Shown piece by piece: positions 22,387 through 33,326 of a stretch of DNA of 64,000 nucleotides. The notes beneath the pieces are model-generated. The model saw only the letters and a program-made list of their open reading frames with translations. It was not told the DNA's origin and ran no database searches. The translations under genes were made by a program, and so were the position numbers. The first letter of the stretch is position 1; every line of letters starts with the position of its first letter. The stretch is from Beauveria sp. NWAFU-1 (Eukaryota; Ascomycota; Sordariomycetes; Hypocreales; Cordycipitaceae). The stretch spans positions 2,418,001-2,482,000 of the forward strand of contig JANBXD010000005.1 in assembly GCA_024472245.1 (NCBI GenBank), read 5' to 3'.

Positions 22387-24538
22387 ATGGCGCTCACAGC
22401 TCACGAGCTTGCGCAGCTGCGAGTCGCACTGCAAGACGCAGTAGTGAGATGCTCAGAGCGCTGCCTATACCAGTCTGCAAAATGGTATGACTATCATCCT
22501 TCACTGATCGGCACCGCGAGAACGTCGTGGCTAATGTTGGGGCAGGGCAGCGGAGCTGTTGACGTCTCTTCCCGAACCAACAGCAGAGGAGCTGGCAGAC
22601 CAGAACGCTGAGCAGCATCATTTGTCGCCCGTCTTCCTGCCAAATCAGGACTCGGAAGAGGCGCAGCTCGAAAACAGGGAGCTTAGCAAGTATCTCCTGG
22701 CCAAGTCACTCTTTGACTGCCGCGAGTATGACCGCTGCGCCGCCGTCTTCCTGCCCGACTCTCTCTTTTCCACGGTGCTGGGCTCGCGGGCGGATGCGGG
22801 CGGCTCGCCGAGCAAGGGTAAAAGCAAGGCAAAAATGGCAGGGGCCGGCTCTGCCGCTTCGCTGCCCCAAATCAGCCAAAAGAGCCTGTTTCTCGCCCTC
22901 TACGCAAAGTTCCTGTCCGGCGAGAAGCGCAAGGCTGAGGATTGCGAGATGGTGACTGGGCCGCAGGACCTCGGAACCGTTGTGAATAAGCAGCTGCTCG
23001 CAGTGGGGGGTTATCTCTCGTCGTGGTTTGAAGCAAAGACTGTGGATAACGAAGTTGTTGGAAGCCAAGGCTGGTTGGAATATCTGTGCGCTGCCATGTT
23101 TCTTCCTTTCCGTATGGGCATGCTGACTGTTATCTCAGATATGGCATGGTCCTCGCCAAGGAAAAGAATGATAAACGAGCTCTGGGCTTCTTCTTGCAGA
23201 GTGTGCACAAGTTTCCCATGAACTGGGGCTGCTGGCTAGAAATCACGTCGCTGACGTCGAGAAGCGAAGAGGTATGTCTTTTGTCATTATACAGAGGCAA
23301 AAACTAATCGTGAACAGTTGGATCGCATATCTCGACACTGCCCGCAGAATATCATGTCATACATGTTTCACTTACATACGTCCCTCGAACTGTACCAACA
23401 TTCAGCAAGTCTAGCCACATCACTGGAGCAGCTCATGGGCATCTTTCCAACATCACCTTTTCTTCTGACCTGTAACGCGCTATTGGCATATCATGAAAAG
23501 GATCTATTGTTAGCGGAACAGCATTTCAGTCGCCTACTTTCCTTGCACCCGCATCGCCTGGACTCCTTGGATCACTATTCCAATATTCTATACGTTTTGA
23601 ACCTCCGACCAAAACTCGCATTCTTGGCGCATCTTTGTTCTAGCGTGGACAAGTTTCGGCCCGAAGCTTGTGTTGTTATCGGAAATTACTACTCACTATT
23701 ATCCATGCACGAGAAAGCCGTTCAGTATTTCCGACGCGCGTTGACGCTAGACAGGACTTGCCTATCAGCCTGGACGCTAATGGGCCACGAATATGTCGAG
23801 CTCAAGAATACCCACGCAGCCATTGAATCGTATCGACGCGCAGTAGATGTCAACCGCCGCGACTACCGTGCCTGGTACGGCCTGGGCCAGACGTATGAAA
23901 TGCTGGAAATGCATACCTATTCATTGTGGTACTACAAGAAAGCCGCGGGCTTGCGGCCATGGGATGGTAAAATGTGGATGGCTGTCGGATCATGCTTGCA
24001 AAAAATGGGAAGAGACCGTGACGGCATCAAGGCTTTAAAACGTGCTCTGCTCGCGGATACATACTATGACGCGGGCAGCAGCCTTGGCCATGGCGATGGC
24101 TTGGGCTCACACACGGCGACGACACACATGGACCCCGAGATTCTCTTACAGATTGCAACCATGTACGAGCAACTTGGCGAGGAAGAGGAAGCAAAATCGT
24201 ACATGGAGCTTTGTGTTGGCCAGGAGGATGGCGGCGGCCCCACTGGCAGAGATGGAGACGGCGCGCTCGTGGACACATCTCAGACACACAATGACTTGAC
24301 GGGAGGATCTGACAACGGAGAGCGGGACGAAGGACGCAACGAGGGAACGGGTGTCACGGCCGCAACTAGCAAGGCGCGCATGTGGCTCGCCCGTTTTGCC
24401 ATGCGCACGTCGGATTATAGTGTTGCTCACCGGCTCGCCACTGAACTCTGCCAAGACGGCGTTGAGGTGGAAGAGGCCAAGGCTCTTGTGCGCGAGGTCC
24501 GCTCACGGTTGGATGCTTCGGGGGGATTATTCACATGA
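22387..24538 (+). CDS. CDC23: Anaphase-promoting complex subunit 8 (Cdc23)
   Basis: Scaffold TPR subunit of the anaphase-promoting complex (APC/C), the nuclear ubiquitin ligase that triggers anaphase and mitotic exit. Four exons: 22387..22484, 22546..23085, 23139..23271 and 23318..24538, with three short introns (61, 53 and 46 nt); the product is 663 residues. The N-terminus carries the APC8 helical domain (LYQSAKWAAELLTSLPEP, ELSKYLLAKSLFDCREYDRC). TPR repeats fill the rest, most clearly EKAVQYFRRALTLDRTCLSA, HAAIESYRRAVDVNRRDYRA and WYYKKAAGLRPWDGKMWMAV. A family signature YRAWYGLGQTYEMLEMHTYS is intact. The last exon has a Gly/Asp-rich insert (about residues 545-590) between TPR helices that is probably a disordered loop. 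Confidence 0.92.
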
Positions 24539-25184
24539 GGAAAGCGGAAGAACGGGGGACATGTAATGTTAGCTAGTATAAACCCACCATATGGTCCGTT
24601 CTGGTAGCAAACTATGGCTTTATTCAGTACAATGTACTGCACTGTGAGATGTACTGCCCTGTGAGATGTATGCGACTTTAATAAAGCAATGCAATGCATA
24701 GAAAGACAGCTAGGCCGGAGAGCACCGAGGAGTGCTTCGAGTAGCCCTTGATGGAGCTAGCACGCAAGAGGGCACATCATGTAAGTCTAGCACAAAAGGA
24801 ACAGCCACTTGCAACAAGTACAAGTCAATGTATCAAGACATGTTTTTGTAAGACGAGTGATTAAAGGACTGAACCCCTTGATTATTAACCTCCGCTAAAG
24901 ATGCTGACCATATCGATACAAGATGTAGCCAAAGGAATAATTTTGTCTCTTGAAAGAATGATTAAAAAATTAAGAAAAGTAGCGAATTGTAGAAGAGAAG
25001 ATTAATAAAGAAACGAAATGTTGGTGTTGTAGAACCCAAATCAAGACCCCATGAACGCCAGGCACGCGCTTGCTCAGCGTGCGGGACTCCGCGAGAGCTT
25101 TCCGGCTGCGTCGGAACAAGCCGTGGCACACTATTATCATTGTTGTTGTTGTTGTTGTTGTTTCTCTGCGACCTCTGGCGACAT
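24539..25184. other. Convergent 3' intergenic region
   Basis: About 650 bases between the 3' ends of the APC8 gene and the wall-protein gene. It is AT-rich from 24840 to 25020. It contains a TTG-repeat microsatellite (about 25137-25161), which on the minus strand encodes nothing and lies just past the wall-protein stop codon. No gene is seen. Confidence 0.5.
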
Positions 25185-26609
25185 TTACAGAGCCAGGGCG
25201 GCTGCGGCTGCGAGGACGAGAGCGCCGACGCTGGCACCGTGACGGCCGGCACCGGCAGTCACGACGGGAGGGTTGGTACCGGTGGGCTGGACGGTGGCAG
25301 TCTTGGTAGCAGGAGGGTTGGTGCCAGGAGGGTTCGTGGCAGGACGGCTAGTGGCAGGAGGAGGGTTGGCGCTACTCGGAGGAGGGCTGATGATCACAGG
25401 GGGAGTGCTGACGCTCTTCGGAGGAGGGCTGATGATAACAGGGGGAGTGGTGACGTTGCTCGGAGGAGGGCTGATGATAACAGGAGGAGTAGTGACGTTA
25501 CTCGGAGGGGGAGGAGGAACCTTGGTAGTGGGAGGAGGAGGAGGAGGTACGTTGGTAGTGGGAGGAGGAGGAGGAGGAACGTTGGTAGTGGGAGGAGGAG
25601 GCGGATTCTTGGTAGTGGGAGGAGGGGGAGGAACGTTGGTAGTGGGAGGAGGAGGAGGTACGCTCGTAGGAGGAGGAGGACCGACGCTGGTGGTGGTGAT
25701 GGTGCAAGGGCAGTCTGAAGAGCCGTGTTAGTATATGAAGTACTTGGCGCGCTTGAAGCTGGATGATGCACATACCGGTGACGGTCAGAGTGGTAGGCTT
25801 GGTGACAGTGATGGTCTTGTTGCCGTGAACGGGAATGACGGTAGGTTCCTATCAAGCTGGTGTTAGTCGAGGTCAAGAGTTCACTTGGGCATTGGTAGCG
25901 ACGGCCGGGCCGTGAAGAGGCTCGGGACGGTCAAGTCTCAGGCCCAACACTGCGCCGGACGAGCTACGGGGAGTATACGTACAGGGCAGTAGGTCGTATA
26001 GTCAGTAACGACGGTGGTGTAGGTCCGAGTCGTGTAGTTGTGATGAGGGTAGGTAGGGTGAATAGGGTGAACCGTGTGAGTAGTGTGAGTAGTGTGAGTT
26101 GAGTGAGTAGTGTGAGTCGAGTGAGTAGTGTGAGTAGAGTGAGTAGTGTGAGTAGGGCGAGTAGTGTGAGTAGTCCAAGTAGGGTGAGTAGTGTGAGTAG
26201 TGTGAGTATGATGATCAGACCAGGTAGGGTAGGTAGAGTGAGTGTGGTGATCAGACCAAGTAGGACGAGTAGAGTGAGTATGATGATCAGACCAGGTAGG
26301 GTAAGTAGAGTGAGTATGGTGATCAGACCAGGTAGGGTAAGTAGAGTGAGTATGGTGATCAGACCAAGTAGGGCGAGTAGAGTGAGTATGGTGATCAGAC
26401 CAAGTAGGGTGAACAGATTCGGTATGGTGATCAGACCAAGTAGGGTGAATAGACTTGGTATGGTGATCAGACCAAGTAGGATGAGCAGAATCAGTATGGT
26501 GATCAGACCAATCAGGATGAGCAGAATCAATGTGGTGATCAGGGAAATCCTTGTCGTCGACGAGACCGGCTGCAGCGCTGGTGGCGAGAACGACGAGCGA
26601 GAACTTCAT
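25185..26609 (-). CDS. GPI-anchor-type cell-wall protein with His/Trp repeats and proline-rich repeats
   Basis: Not a family I recognise in full. Three exons on the minus strand: 26609..25983, 25848..25776 and 25714..25185, with introns of 134 and 61 nt, give 409 residues. A signal peptide (MKFSLVVLATSAAAGL) is followed from residue 34 by nine tandem 12-residue units of the form WSDHHTxSxxPT, then a Thr/His tract (HTTHSTHTTHSTHTTH). Next come a Thr/Tyr segment and the fungal wall-protein module EPTVIPVHGNKTITVTKPTT...DCPCT. The rest is proline blocks (PPPPPTTNV-like) and three 14-residue SNVTTPPVIISPPP units. The C-terminus (GAGRHGASVGALVLAAAAAL) fits a GPI-attachment signal. It is probably an exposed wall protein or adhesin, heavily O-glycosylated; metal binding by the His repeats is inference. 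Exon joins are supported by phase and by the module spanning exons 2-3. Confidence 0.8.
25385..25690 (-). repeat. Proline-rich repeat block of the wall protein
   Basis: Two repeat types lie side by side in exon 3. The first is a run of five to six PPPPP(P)TT(N/K)V-like units. The second is three units of 14 residues with the core TPPVIISPPP, each 42 bp at the DNA level. On the plus strand they appear as GGAGGAGG tracts. They probably form a stiff, extended stalk between the repeat head and the GPI signal, which is inference. Confidence 0.85.
26187..26510 (-). repeat. Nine tandem 36-bp repeats (WSDHHT units)
   Basis: A 36-bp unit is repeated nine times inside exon 1 of the wall-protein gene. 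The units encoding the Trp-Ser-Asp-His-His-Thr core are nearly constant, while the following residues vary (DSAH, KSIH, ESVH, HSTR, HSTY). The four central to distal units with HSTY/HSTR are the most alike, suggesting recent expansion there. Arrays like this change copy number easily between strains. Confidence 0.9.
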
Positions 26610-29600
26610 GTTGGCGATTTTTTCGATTTTCTTGTGTAAAAGCGAATGTAGTGAACCAAGTTGGATGGTACTCGTGTGCTATACTCAAACTGTTGTATGT
26701 TAAGGAGAGAAGAAGAAGACATGTGGTTGAGGGGGTTGCGGACGGTCTTTGTAGTCAACGAGTGGTGGGGTTATGATTTGGTGTTTGTTGACCGGTTGCA
26801 GTGACATGTATCAACATGGTGTGTGTCAACACGCCTTAGAGGATACGATTGTAATAGAATAAGTTGGCATTCATGTCATGGCTCCTGCCGAAGAATCTGC
26901 ATGCGAGCGACGGCCCTGATGGACTGTTGATGTGAGGGTGTGGTGTCGCCGGATGCGGATCTTCAAGTTGGCTGTTGTTCGTGTAAGTCGCACACCCTCT
27001 TTGAATAAAAACGAGAAAAAAGAGCCTTGGCCTTTCCCTTCCGAGACATGCAGTGCATGTTTTTTGTTTCTTCTTAGTCTTCTCTTGAACCTGCATATTC
27101 CCTCACACCATTGGTCATGTTGTTGAGGCGAGAAGGGGAACGGCTGGGTTAAGCAGACAAGCGAAAACTCTATAAAGCAAGAAAGAAATAAAAAAAAGAG
27201 CCTGATCTACAAAGGGGCCAGTCGCGACTTGTAAACAGACGAGTATGGTACAGAGAGAGAGATGAAGCAATGTTATGATGATGAGCTGACGCTGGTACAA
27301 CAATGCAGGTGCGTTGTTGCCATGGTTATTGTTGACTTGGAGTAACAAATGCTCGCCGTCTTTAGAGTGTCTCGTCTTTTAAACTTGATAGCAGAGCACA
27401 GCCCAACCCGTCGTCTGAAGAAAACAGCCAGGCTAGCGAGAGGCTAGTGCAGGCACAGCATCGAGCTAACGCAGACGGTGCCCTCAGAGTTGGGAGCCTC
27501 TCTTGGCCTTATGTGGCCTTATGTGGCCTTATGAGCGGGGTTGTAGCTGGTCGTGACGGAGGTTCGGACCCGGGACTGAGTGTACATCAGATGGTAGACT
27601 GAGTACAACAGATGGTATGATGCACCCACTCTTGTACGGGCTCATAGCTGAGTGATCTTCGCCCGACCACCTTCAACTTGCCTGCGCAGAGAGATCCTTG
27701 ATACCTTGACGGAAAAACCTGGTATCGCATCCGTAATCCACCAAATACTCCAATGCAAGCTTGAAAGACGACCTGGTGGCCTACATGGCGTCAGGTCACA
27801 GAAAGTCTCTTCTCTGGAACTCTCTTGCCGGCTCACACCATTGGTTTACGAAAAGCTGGGCTTTCTCCATGTCAGCCCGACACTATACGGAAGTTGGGAA
27901 GCTGGCTGAGCATAATGGTATGTCTTGCACAGTCTTGGTGGTTGCGGGTGGGTGGTACGGCGTGGTCTCGGGAAAAAGAAGATGGCCAGCCTTGTGACAA
28001 GGGACGGGCAGCTCATTGGGACACCGCATTCGTCAGCAGAGTTTTTCTTTCGCCCCGAAATTTCTTCTTTCTGTTTCCTGGCGTGCTCATACTTGATATT
28101 GATGTTTTTCTCACGATTCGTTCAGTGGCCGGCACAGTGGAATCCGTTCTGTTCCATCTTCGGCTAGCTGGTGACGTAGGACGGCAGGCTTGTCTAATAC
28201 GCTGGCAAAGCTGTCATGGCACACCATCGCCGCATCAGCACACGGATAGCGAGATGGCGCTGTGCTGTGCCAAGAAATGGCCGCTTGCAGATGCCAACGA
28301 GGTCAGGTTTTCGAAATTTTCTCTCTCTCTCGCAGCCGCGAATATTGCGACAGCTTCGACAAGGAAGCCATCGGAGCTTTACCACCGGCTCTCTGACCAC
28401 AACGCACCAGCAATCCATGTTTCACGTCTCGGTTTTCTCCTTCCAGAAACGATGCTTTCGACGTCTGCTGGATTGCGGGGGTGTCTCGCAACAAGATGCC
28501 TCGCATGCATTTCTTCAGTGACACAAGTATTGAACACACACATGAATAGCAACCTCCTCCAAGAGTGAAACAAATCTGATGGCAACCACACGCTAGCAGG
28601 CAACGGGCTTTGAGATCAGTGAGATGCGAATCATGCGATGGAGTTTGGCATGGATCGTCCTTTGACCGGCCAACATCCCGGTCGATGAATCTATAATTGC
28701 GATACATGCATTTGGTGATATGAAGATATGAATAGGAATAGCAGCGCAACCGCGCTATTCCAGCCGGACCCGATCGACATTTCTAGGTGTGACCTTGCGC
28801 CCAGCCAACCAGTTGTGCCGTGGAACTCATTCAGGCCTTGTGTAGGCAGTCGGTTGTCCCTGCCAATCCAGCTTGAGGTCCGGTTGGAAATCAGTCATGC
28901 CGGAGCGCACTCTCCTTGAGGCTCTCTGCTCTCTCGCGCTTCCATATTCGAGGGCTTCGTGACATGGCTACTGGGAGTCGTCGGGCAGACTTAGTAAACC
29001 GTCAATTCTGTCGACGGCGAACGTAACGCTACCGGTGCAAAGCGTACAGCCGCACACGTACCAATCGTTATACCCGGAGGCGAAAGTGAAGAAGCGGCTG
29101 TACTCCGTAGGATGGCTGCAGATCAGATGAACCAGGCCAGGAATTGATCCTCCACCCTCCTTGGCCGCTCCAGTGCAGCTCACCCGCACTTGCCGCATTC
29201 AGGGTCTAGCATTCCAGTGCTTCATTTCCAACGGCCATGTTTATTATGTGTCGTGCACACAACACTCGAAACTTGCGTCATTCGCCGCCTTTTTCACCTG
29301 CAATTGTGTCTCAAAACTGCAAGTAAAAGAACACAAAGAGGGCATTGTTGTCATGTAGGTTTGCGTCTTGGTGATTTGCCACTGCAATGCGCTCGTTCAC
29401 CGGCCAACTGCAACATGCAGAATGAAGATTCATGGCCATATCCAGAGCGACTCACATCCAAGATGCGCAAAATTTTCTCTTTTCTGCGACCGACACCTCA
29501 TCTCTTGCTCGACTCGCCGCATCCAGCGCAACTTGTTGCTGGTTGCGAGCTGGCTTCCTAATGCGTCAATGCGATGGCCGGCTAGCGTTTTCGCTTGCGT

Positions 29601-30251
29601 CGGGAAGCGCAGCATTGCCATTCGGGCTTGGGTAAATGACGTCGCGCAATACCCCAAAGCAGTTGGTATCATCTCGAGGCAGATCTGGGCTACTGCAAGA
29701 ACCACTGGCATCCCAAAAGAGTTGTCATCGTGCATTCAATCTCCAGCTTCTAACGGAATATGGCAGCCCAGACGCTAGCGTTGGCCTTTCCTCGTGCATC
29801 ACGGCGCTGATGGAGGGGAAAATGCGAATACGCATCGCGCTACAGAGCCAACGGTTTTGCGGCATTCGGAGCTGGGAGTGGCTGAGCCAACGGCCCCGAC
29901 TGTCGAAAGTATCGTCGCCTCGTTTTCGACAAGTTAGACGGTCCGAGGTTTCAAAGATGATTTTCTAGCGATTTTAGTATTCGGTGCGATTACGCCAGTG
30001 TCTTGCTCGTGATGCACGAGGGGTTGCCGAATGGACCCCTGGCCTAGTGGGCTTTTTAGATACTTGCATCTACAGCAATTCTGCCACCTCTTCGCATGTA
30101 CTTTCATCACGTGGAGGGGTTACAATCGTGATAACTCGCGATATCTCATTTCTTACCGCCCCTCATTTGCACTTGATTGTCTATTGTATTTAAAGCTGTA
30201 AAGCCAACCGTCTTTTTGTGTTGTGCTTGGTATCAACTCCAATCAGACAAG
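26610..30251. other. 3.6-kb gene-poor region upstream of ERG20
   Basis: Many overlapping open frames are present in all phases, but none has conserved motifs, so I call no gene. The first 500 bases should be the wall-protein promoter. A 10-base direct repeat (TGGCCTTATG) occurs three times in a row at about 27511-27541. The remainder is moderate in GC and shows no long inverted or direct repeat that I could find by eye. Decayed genes or non-coding transcripts cannot be excluded. Confidence 0.4.
30106..30114 (+). promoter_or_regulatory. Candidate E-box/SRE-like site upstream of ERG20
   Basis: The sequence ATCACGTGG contains the palindromic E-box CACGTG and lies about 140 bases before the ERG20 ATG, upstream of a TATTTAAAG TATA-like element (about 30186-30194). 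Fungal SREBP-type factors bind E-box-like sites ahead of sterol genes. The site is seen; its use by SREBP is inference, since CACGTG also binds other bHLH proteins. Confidence 0.35.
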
Positions 30252-31352
30252 ATGCCTGCCGAAACCACCACCCTACAGCAGTTTGAGAGCATCTACCCCA
30301 AGCTCCAGGCCGCCATTCTCGAGCATGCCAAGTCCTACAAGCTTCCCCAAGGGGAGCTGGACTGGTTCAAGCTGGTACGCAGACGACGAATCGTATTCCT
30401 TGCAGACTATACTAACTTTTGACGACAGAACCTCGAGACCAACCCTCTCGGCGGCAAATGCAACCGCGGCATGTCTGTGCCCGACTCCGTCTCGATCCTC
30501 GTCGGCGAAAAGCTCAACGAAGAGCAATACTTTCAGGCCGCGACCCTGGGCTGGATGACGGAGCTCCTGCAGGCCTTTTTCCTCGTCTCGGACGACATCA
30601 TGGACGGCAGCATCACCCGCCGCGGCAAGCCCTGCTGGTACCGCCAGGACGGCGTCGGCATGATTGCCATCAACGACGCCTTCATGCTCGAGTCGGTCAT
30701 CTACACGCTGCTGAAGAAGTACTTTCGCTCGCATCCGGCCTACATTGACCTCGTCGAGCTGTTCCACGAGACGACGCTGCAGACCGAGTTGGGCCAGCTG
30801 TGCGACCTCTTGACCGCGCCCGAGGACAAGGTCAACCTCGACAACTTTTCCATGGAAAAGTACCAGTTCATTGTCATTTACAAGACGGCCTACTACTCCT
30901 TTTACCTCCCCGTCGCCCTCGCCCTGTACCAGCTCAACCTCGCCACCCCGGCCAACCTGAAGCAGGCCGAGGCCATCCTCATCCCGCTCGGCGAGTACTT
31001 TCAGGTCCAGGACGACTACCTCGACAACTTTGGCCTGCCCGAGCACATTGGCAAGATTGGCACCGACATCAAGGACAACAAGTGCTCCTGGCTCGTCAAC
31101 AAGGCCCTCGAGATTGCCACCCCCGAGCAGCGCAAGATTCTCGAGGACAACTACGGGCAAAAGGACGACGCCAAGGAGGCCGTCGTCAAGAAGCTCTACG
31201 ACGACTTGAAGCTCAAGGACGTGTACCTCGAGTTCGAGGAGAGGCGCGCTCAGGAGATTCGCGACAATATTGCCAAGATTGATGAGAGCGAGGGTCTCAA
31301 AAGGGAAGTCTTTGAAGTCTTCCTGAATAAGGTCTACAAGCGCACCAAGTAA
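30252..31352 (+). CDS. ERG20: Farnesyl pyrophosphate synthase
   Basis: Makes geranyl then farnesyl pyrophosphate from IPP and DMAPP, the branch point for sterols, dolichol, ubiquinone and protein prenylation in the cytosol. Exon 1 is 30252..30374, exon 2 30429..31352, with a 54-nt phase-0 intron; the product is 348 residues, the normal length. The first aspartate-rich motif is DDIMD at 96-100, preceded by LLQAFFLVS, which sets the chain length for C15 products. The second is DDYLD at 236-240. GGKCNRGMSVPDSVS and the C-terminal KVYKRTK are also intact. The sequence is the standard housekeeping type and no terpene cluster genes are next to it, so a primary-metabolism role is likely. Confidence 0.97.
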
Positions 31353-31871
31353 GGGAGGCGCTCGGGGCACGTGTGGTGTGTGCATGGACGATACAAATGA
31401 TGCGATTCGGAATTCTCGCAAGAATGAAAAGGTACATTGATTCAAATTCTACATAGGAGTATTTAGTCGCTACAATGGAATTGCATGGAGTTCCAGGCGT
31501 GTAGATAGGTGCAGGCGAGCCTCGTGCTTGGCTGCAGAATGTCATGAGAAATGCTTGCAGAACTTTAGCACATATTCATCTCAGATGCCACTCAGAAGAA
31601 TCATGGGCTGGCTTGACGTTTTTTTGCCCCTCTGACAGCGTTCAATCGTAATACAAAGTCAGAAGGCCAACTACATCCTTGTCCTTGGAGTTGCAAGAGA
31701 GCTGGCTATTTGGCCGGGTGGGCACTCGCGATGGCGTGATGATGGCACTGCGGTGCTTGACCGAAATCGGTGCCACGTCTTGGTCGGCCAATTTTACTCG
31801 TAAATTTTTGCCATCTTCTTTCATGTTCTCAGACATAAAAAAAAAAGGACTGCGAGCAGAAGAAGGAAAAA
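31353..31871. other. Intergenic region between ERG20 and the transporter gene
   Basis: About 520 bases. No gene is seen. An A-rich run (about 31839-31870) stands directly before the transporter ATG, as is usual for fungal leaders. Confidence 0.4.
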
Positions 31872-33326
31872 ATGTCTAGCTCTGGCGAAAAGGTGGCAGT
31901 GGTGACTGCCAAGTCGGCGACACTTCAAGTACATGATGCCAACCGTCCATGGGAGGAGCCCGTCCGCCAGAAATGGTATCAGTGGTTCTCGCCGGCGGAC
32001 ACGCCCGAGGAGCGACGTCTGATACTGAAGCTGGACCTGCTCATCCTGGTGTTTGTGTTTCTCGCCTACTGGGCCAAGGTGCTGGACCAGTCGGCGACGA
32101 GCGCGGCGTACGTGAGCGGCATGAAGGAGGACCTGCGGCTGTTTGGCAACGAGCTCAACTACATCAACACGACGTACATGGTGGGCTTCATCACGCTGCA
32201 AATCCCACTGACCCTTCTCATGACTCGCTTCTCGGCCGCTTGGTTCATCCCCGCGGCCGACGTCGTCTGGGGCGTCCTCACACTCGCCCAGTACCGCGTC
32301 ACGAGCGCCGGCCAGCTCTACGCGGTGCGCTTCCTGATCGGCGCCGCCGGCAGCCTCTTCTTCCCCGCCGTCCAGTGGTACCTCGGGTGCTGGTACAAGC
32401 GCGCCGAGCTGAGCCGCCGCAGCGCCCTCTTCTTCGTCGCGAGCCAGGTCGGCGGCATGAGCGCCGGCTACATCCAGTCGGGCGCCTACGCGTCGCTGCA
32501 CCTGCGCCACGGCATCGAGGGCTGGCGCTGGCTGTACATAATCTGCTTCGCCTGCACCATCCCCGTCGCGGTGCTCGGCTTCCTCTGCCTGCCGAGCCTG
32601 CCGGAGAAGCCGCGGTCGCTGTTCCTCTCGGCGCGCGAGAGCGAGCTTGCGCAGGCACGCATGCTGGCGGATCACAGGGAGCCGCGCAAGCCGCTCACGC
32701 GCGCCGTGGTCAAGAAGACGCTTCTTGGCTGGCACTTTTGGATCTTGGTCGGCTTCGCCTTCTTCTTCTCCCAGGCCGACGGCGTGTCCGCCAACAGCGG
32801 GCTGCCGCTGTGGCTGAAATCCGAGGGCTACAGCATCGAGAAGATCAACACCATCACCACTGTATCGCCGGCCGTCACTATTGTGTCCGCCCTCATCTGC
32901 GGCGTGCTCTCAGACGCCTACGACGCCAAGGTCTCCCTCATCACGGCGACGGCGCTGCTCAACATTCTCGCGAGCATCATCCTTGCGATATGGCATGTGC
33001 CAACCGGCCTCAAGTTCTTTGCCTTTTTCCTGGCGGGGTCAGCCAACGGCATCGCACCCGTCATTTACTCGTGGGCCAATGAGATTTGCGCGGGGGACGC
33101 CGAGGAGCGTGCCATTGTCATTAGCAGCATGAATACGATTGGCAATACCTTTGGCGCGTGGCTGCCGCTGTTTGTGTGGAGGACGACTGATGCGCCGCGC
33201 TATCTGGTTGGATATAATTGGACGATTGGATTGGACATTGGCATGCTGGTCATGGTTTTTGTGCTGCGGTCATTTTGGAACCGTGAAAAGGCAGGGCTGG
33301 CTGCTGTGGTGAACAGAGCTGGATAG
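31872..33326 (+). CDS. Major facilitator transporter, pantothenate/anion:cation symporter type (Fen2/Liz1-like)
   Basis: Plasma-membrane carrier of the ACS family of the major facilitator superfamily, most like fungal pantothenate permeases Fen2 and Liz1. It is a single 484-residue exon, with about twelve hydrophobic segments and a soluble N-terminus (PWEEPVRQKWYQWFSPADTP). Family blocks include LDLLILVFVFLAYWAKVLDQ, YVSGMKEDLRLFGNELNYIN, the loop-2/3 region VRFLIGAAGSLFFPAVQWYL and EERAIVISSMNTIGNTFGAW near TM10-11. The end WRTTDAPRYLVGYNWT is typical of the Fen2 branch. Substrate could also be allantoate or a related carboxylate. It follows ERG20 on the same strand but is separately transcribed. 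The long antisense frame is a shadow. Confidence 0.82.
   Translation: MSSSGEKVAVVTAKSATLQVHDANRPWEEPVRQKWYQWFSPADTPEERRLILKLDLLILVFVFLAYWAKVLDQSATSAAYVSGMKEDLRLFGNELNYINTTYMVGFITLQIPLTLLMTRFSAAWFIPAADVVWGVLTLAQYRVTSAGQLYAVRFLIGAAGSLFFPAVQWYLGCWYKRAELSRRSALFFVASQVGGMSAGYIQSGAYASLHLRHGIEGWRWLYIICFACTIPVAVLGFLCLPSLPEKPRSLFLSARESELAQARMLADHREPRKPLTRAVVKKTLLGWHFWILVGFAFFFSQADGVSANSGLPLWLKSEGYSIEKINTITTVSPAVTIVSALICGVLSDAYDAKVSLITATALLNILASIILAIWHVPTGLKFFAFFLAGSANGIAPVIYSWANEICAGDAEERAIVISSMNTIGNTFGAWLPLFVWRTTDAPRYLVGYNWTIGLDIGMLVMVFVLRSFWNREKAGLAAVVNRAG

Noticed and set aside
26040..26530. Direct repeats that might suggest a CRISPR-like or satellite array
   Set aside because: The 36-bp units have no spacers and are in frame within a signal-peptide protein gene; they are coding repeats.
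27825..28568. 247-residue open frame in the gene-poor region
   Set aside because: No motif, no biased codon use, and other frames are equally open; not supported as a gene.
30273..31445. 390-residue frame antisense to ERG20
   Set aside because: Leu/Val/Glu-rich shadow of the FPP synthase frame, with no start context or homology.
31821..32735. 304-residue frame antisense to the transporter gene
   Set aside because: Shadow frame; the sense frame has twelve membrane segments and family motifs.
30252..33326. Terpenoid biosynthetic cluster around FPP synthase and the adjacent transporter
   Set aside because: No terpene synthase, P450 or cluster regulator is present; the transporter looks like a vitamin permease and ERG20 is the housekeeping type.
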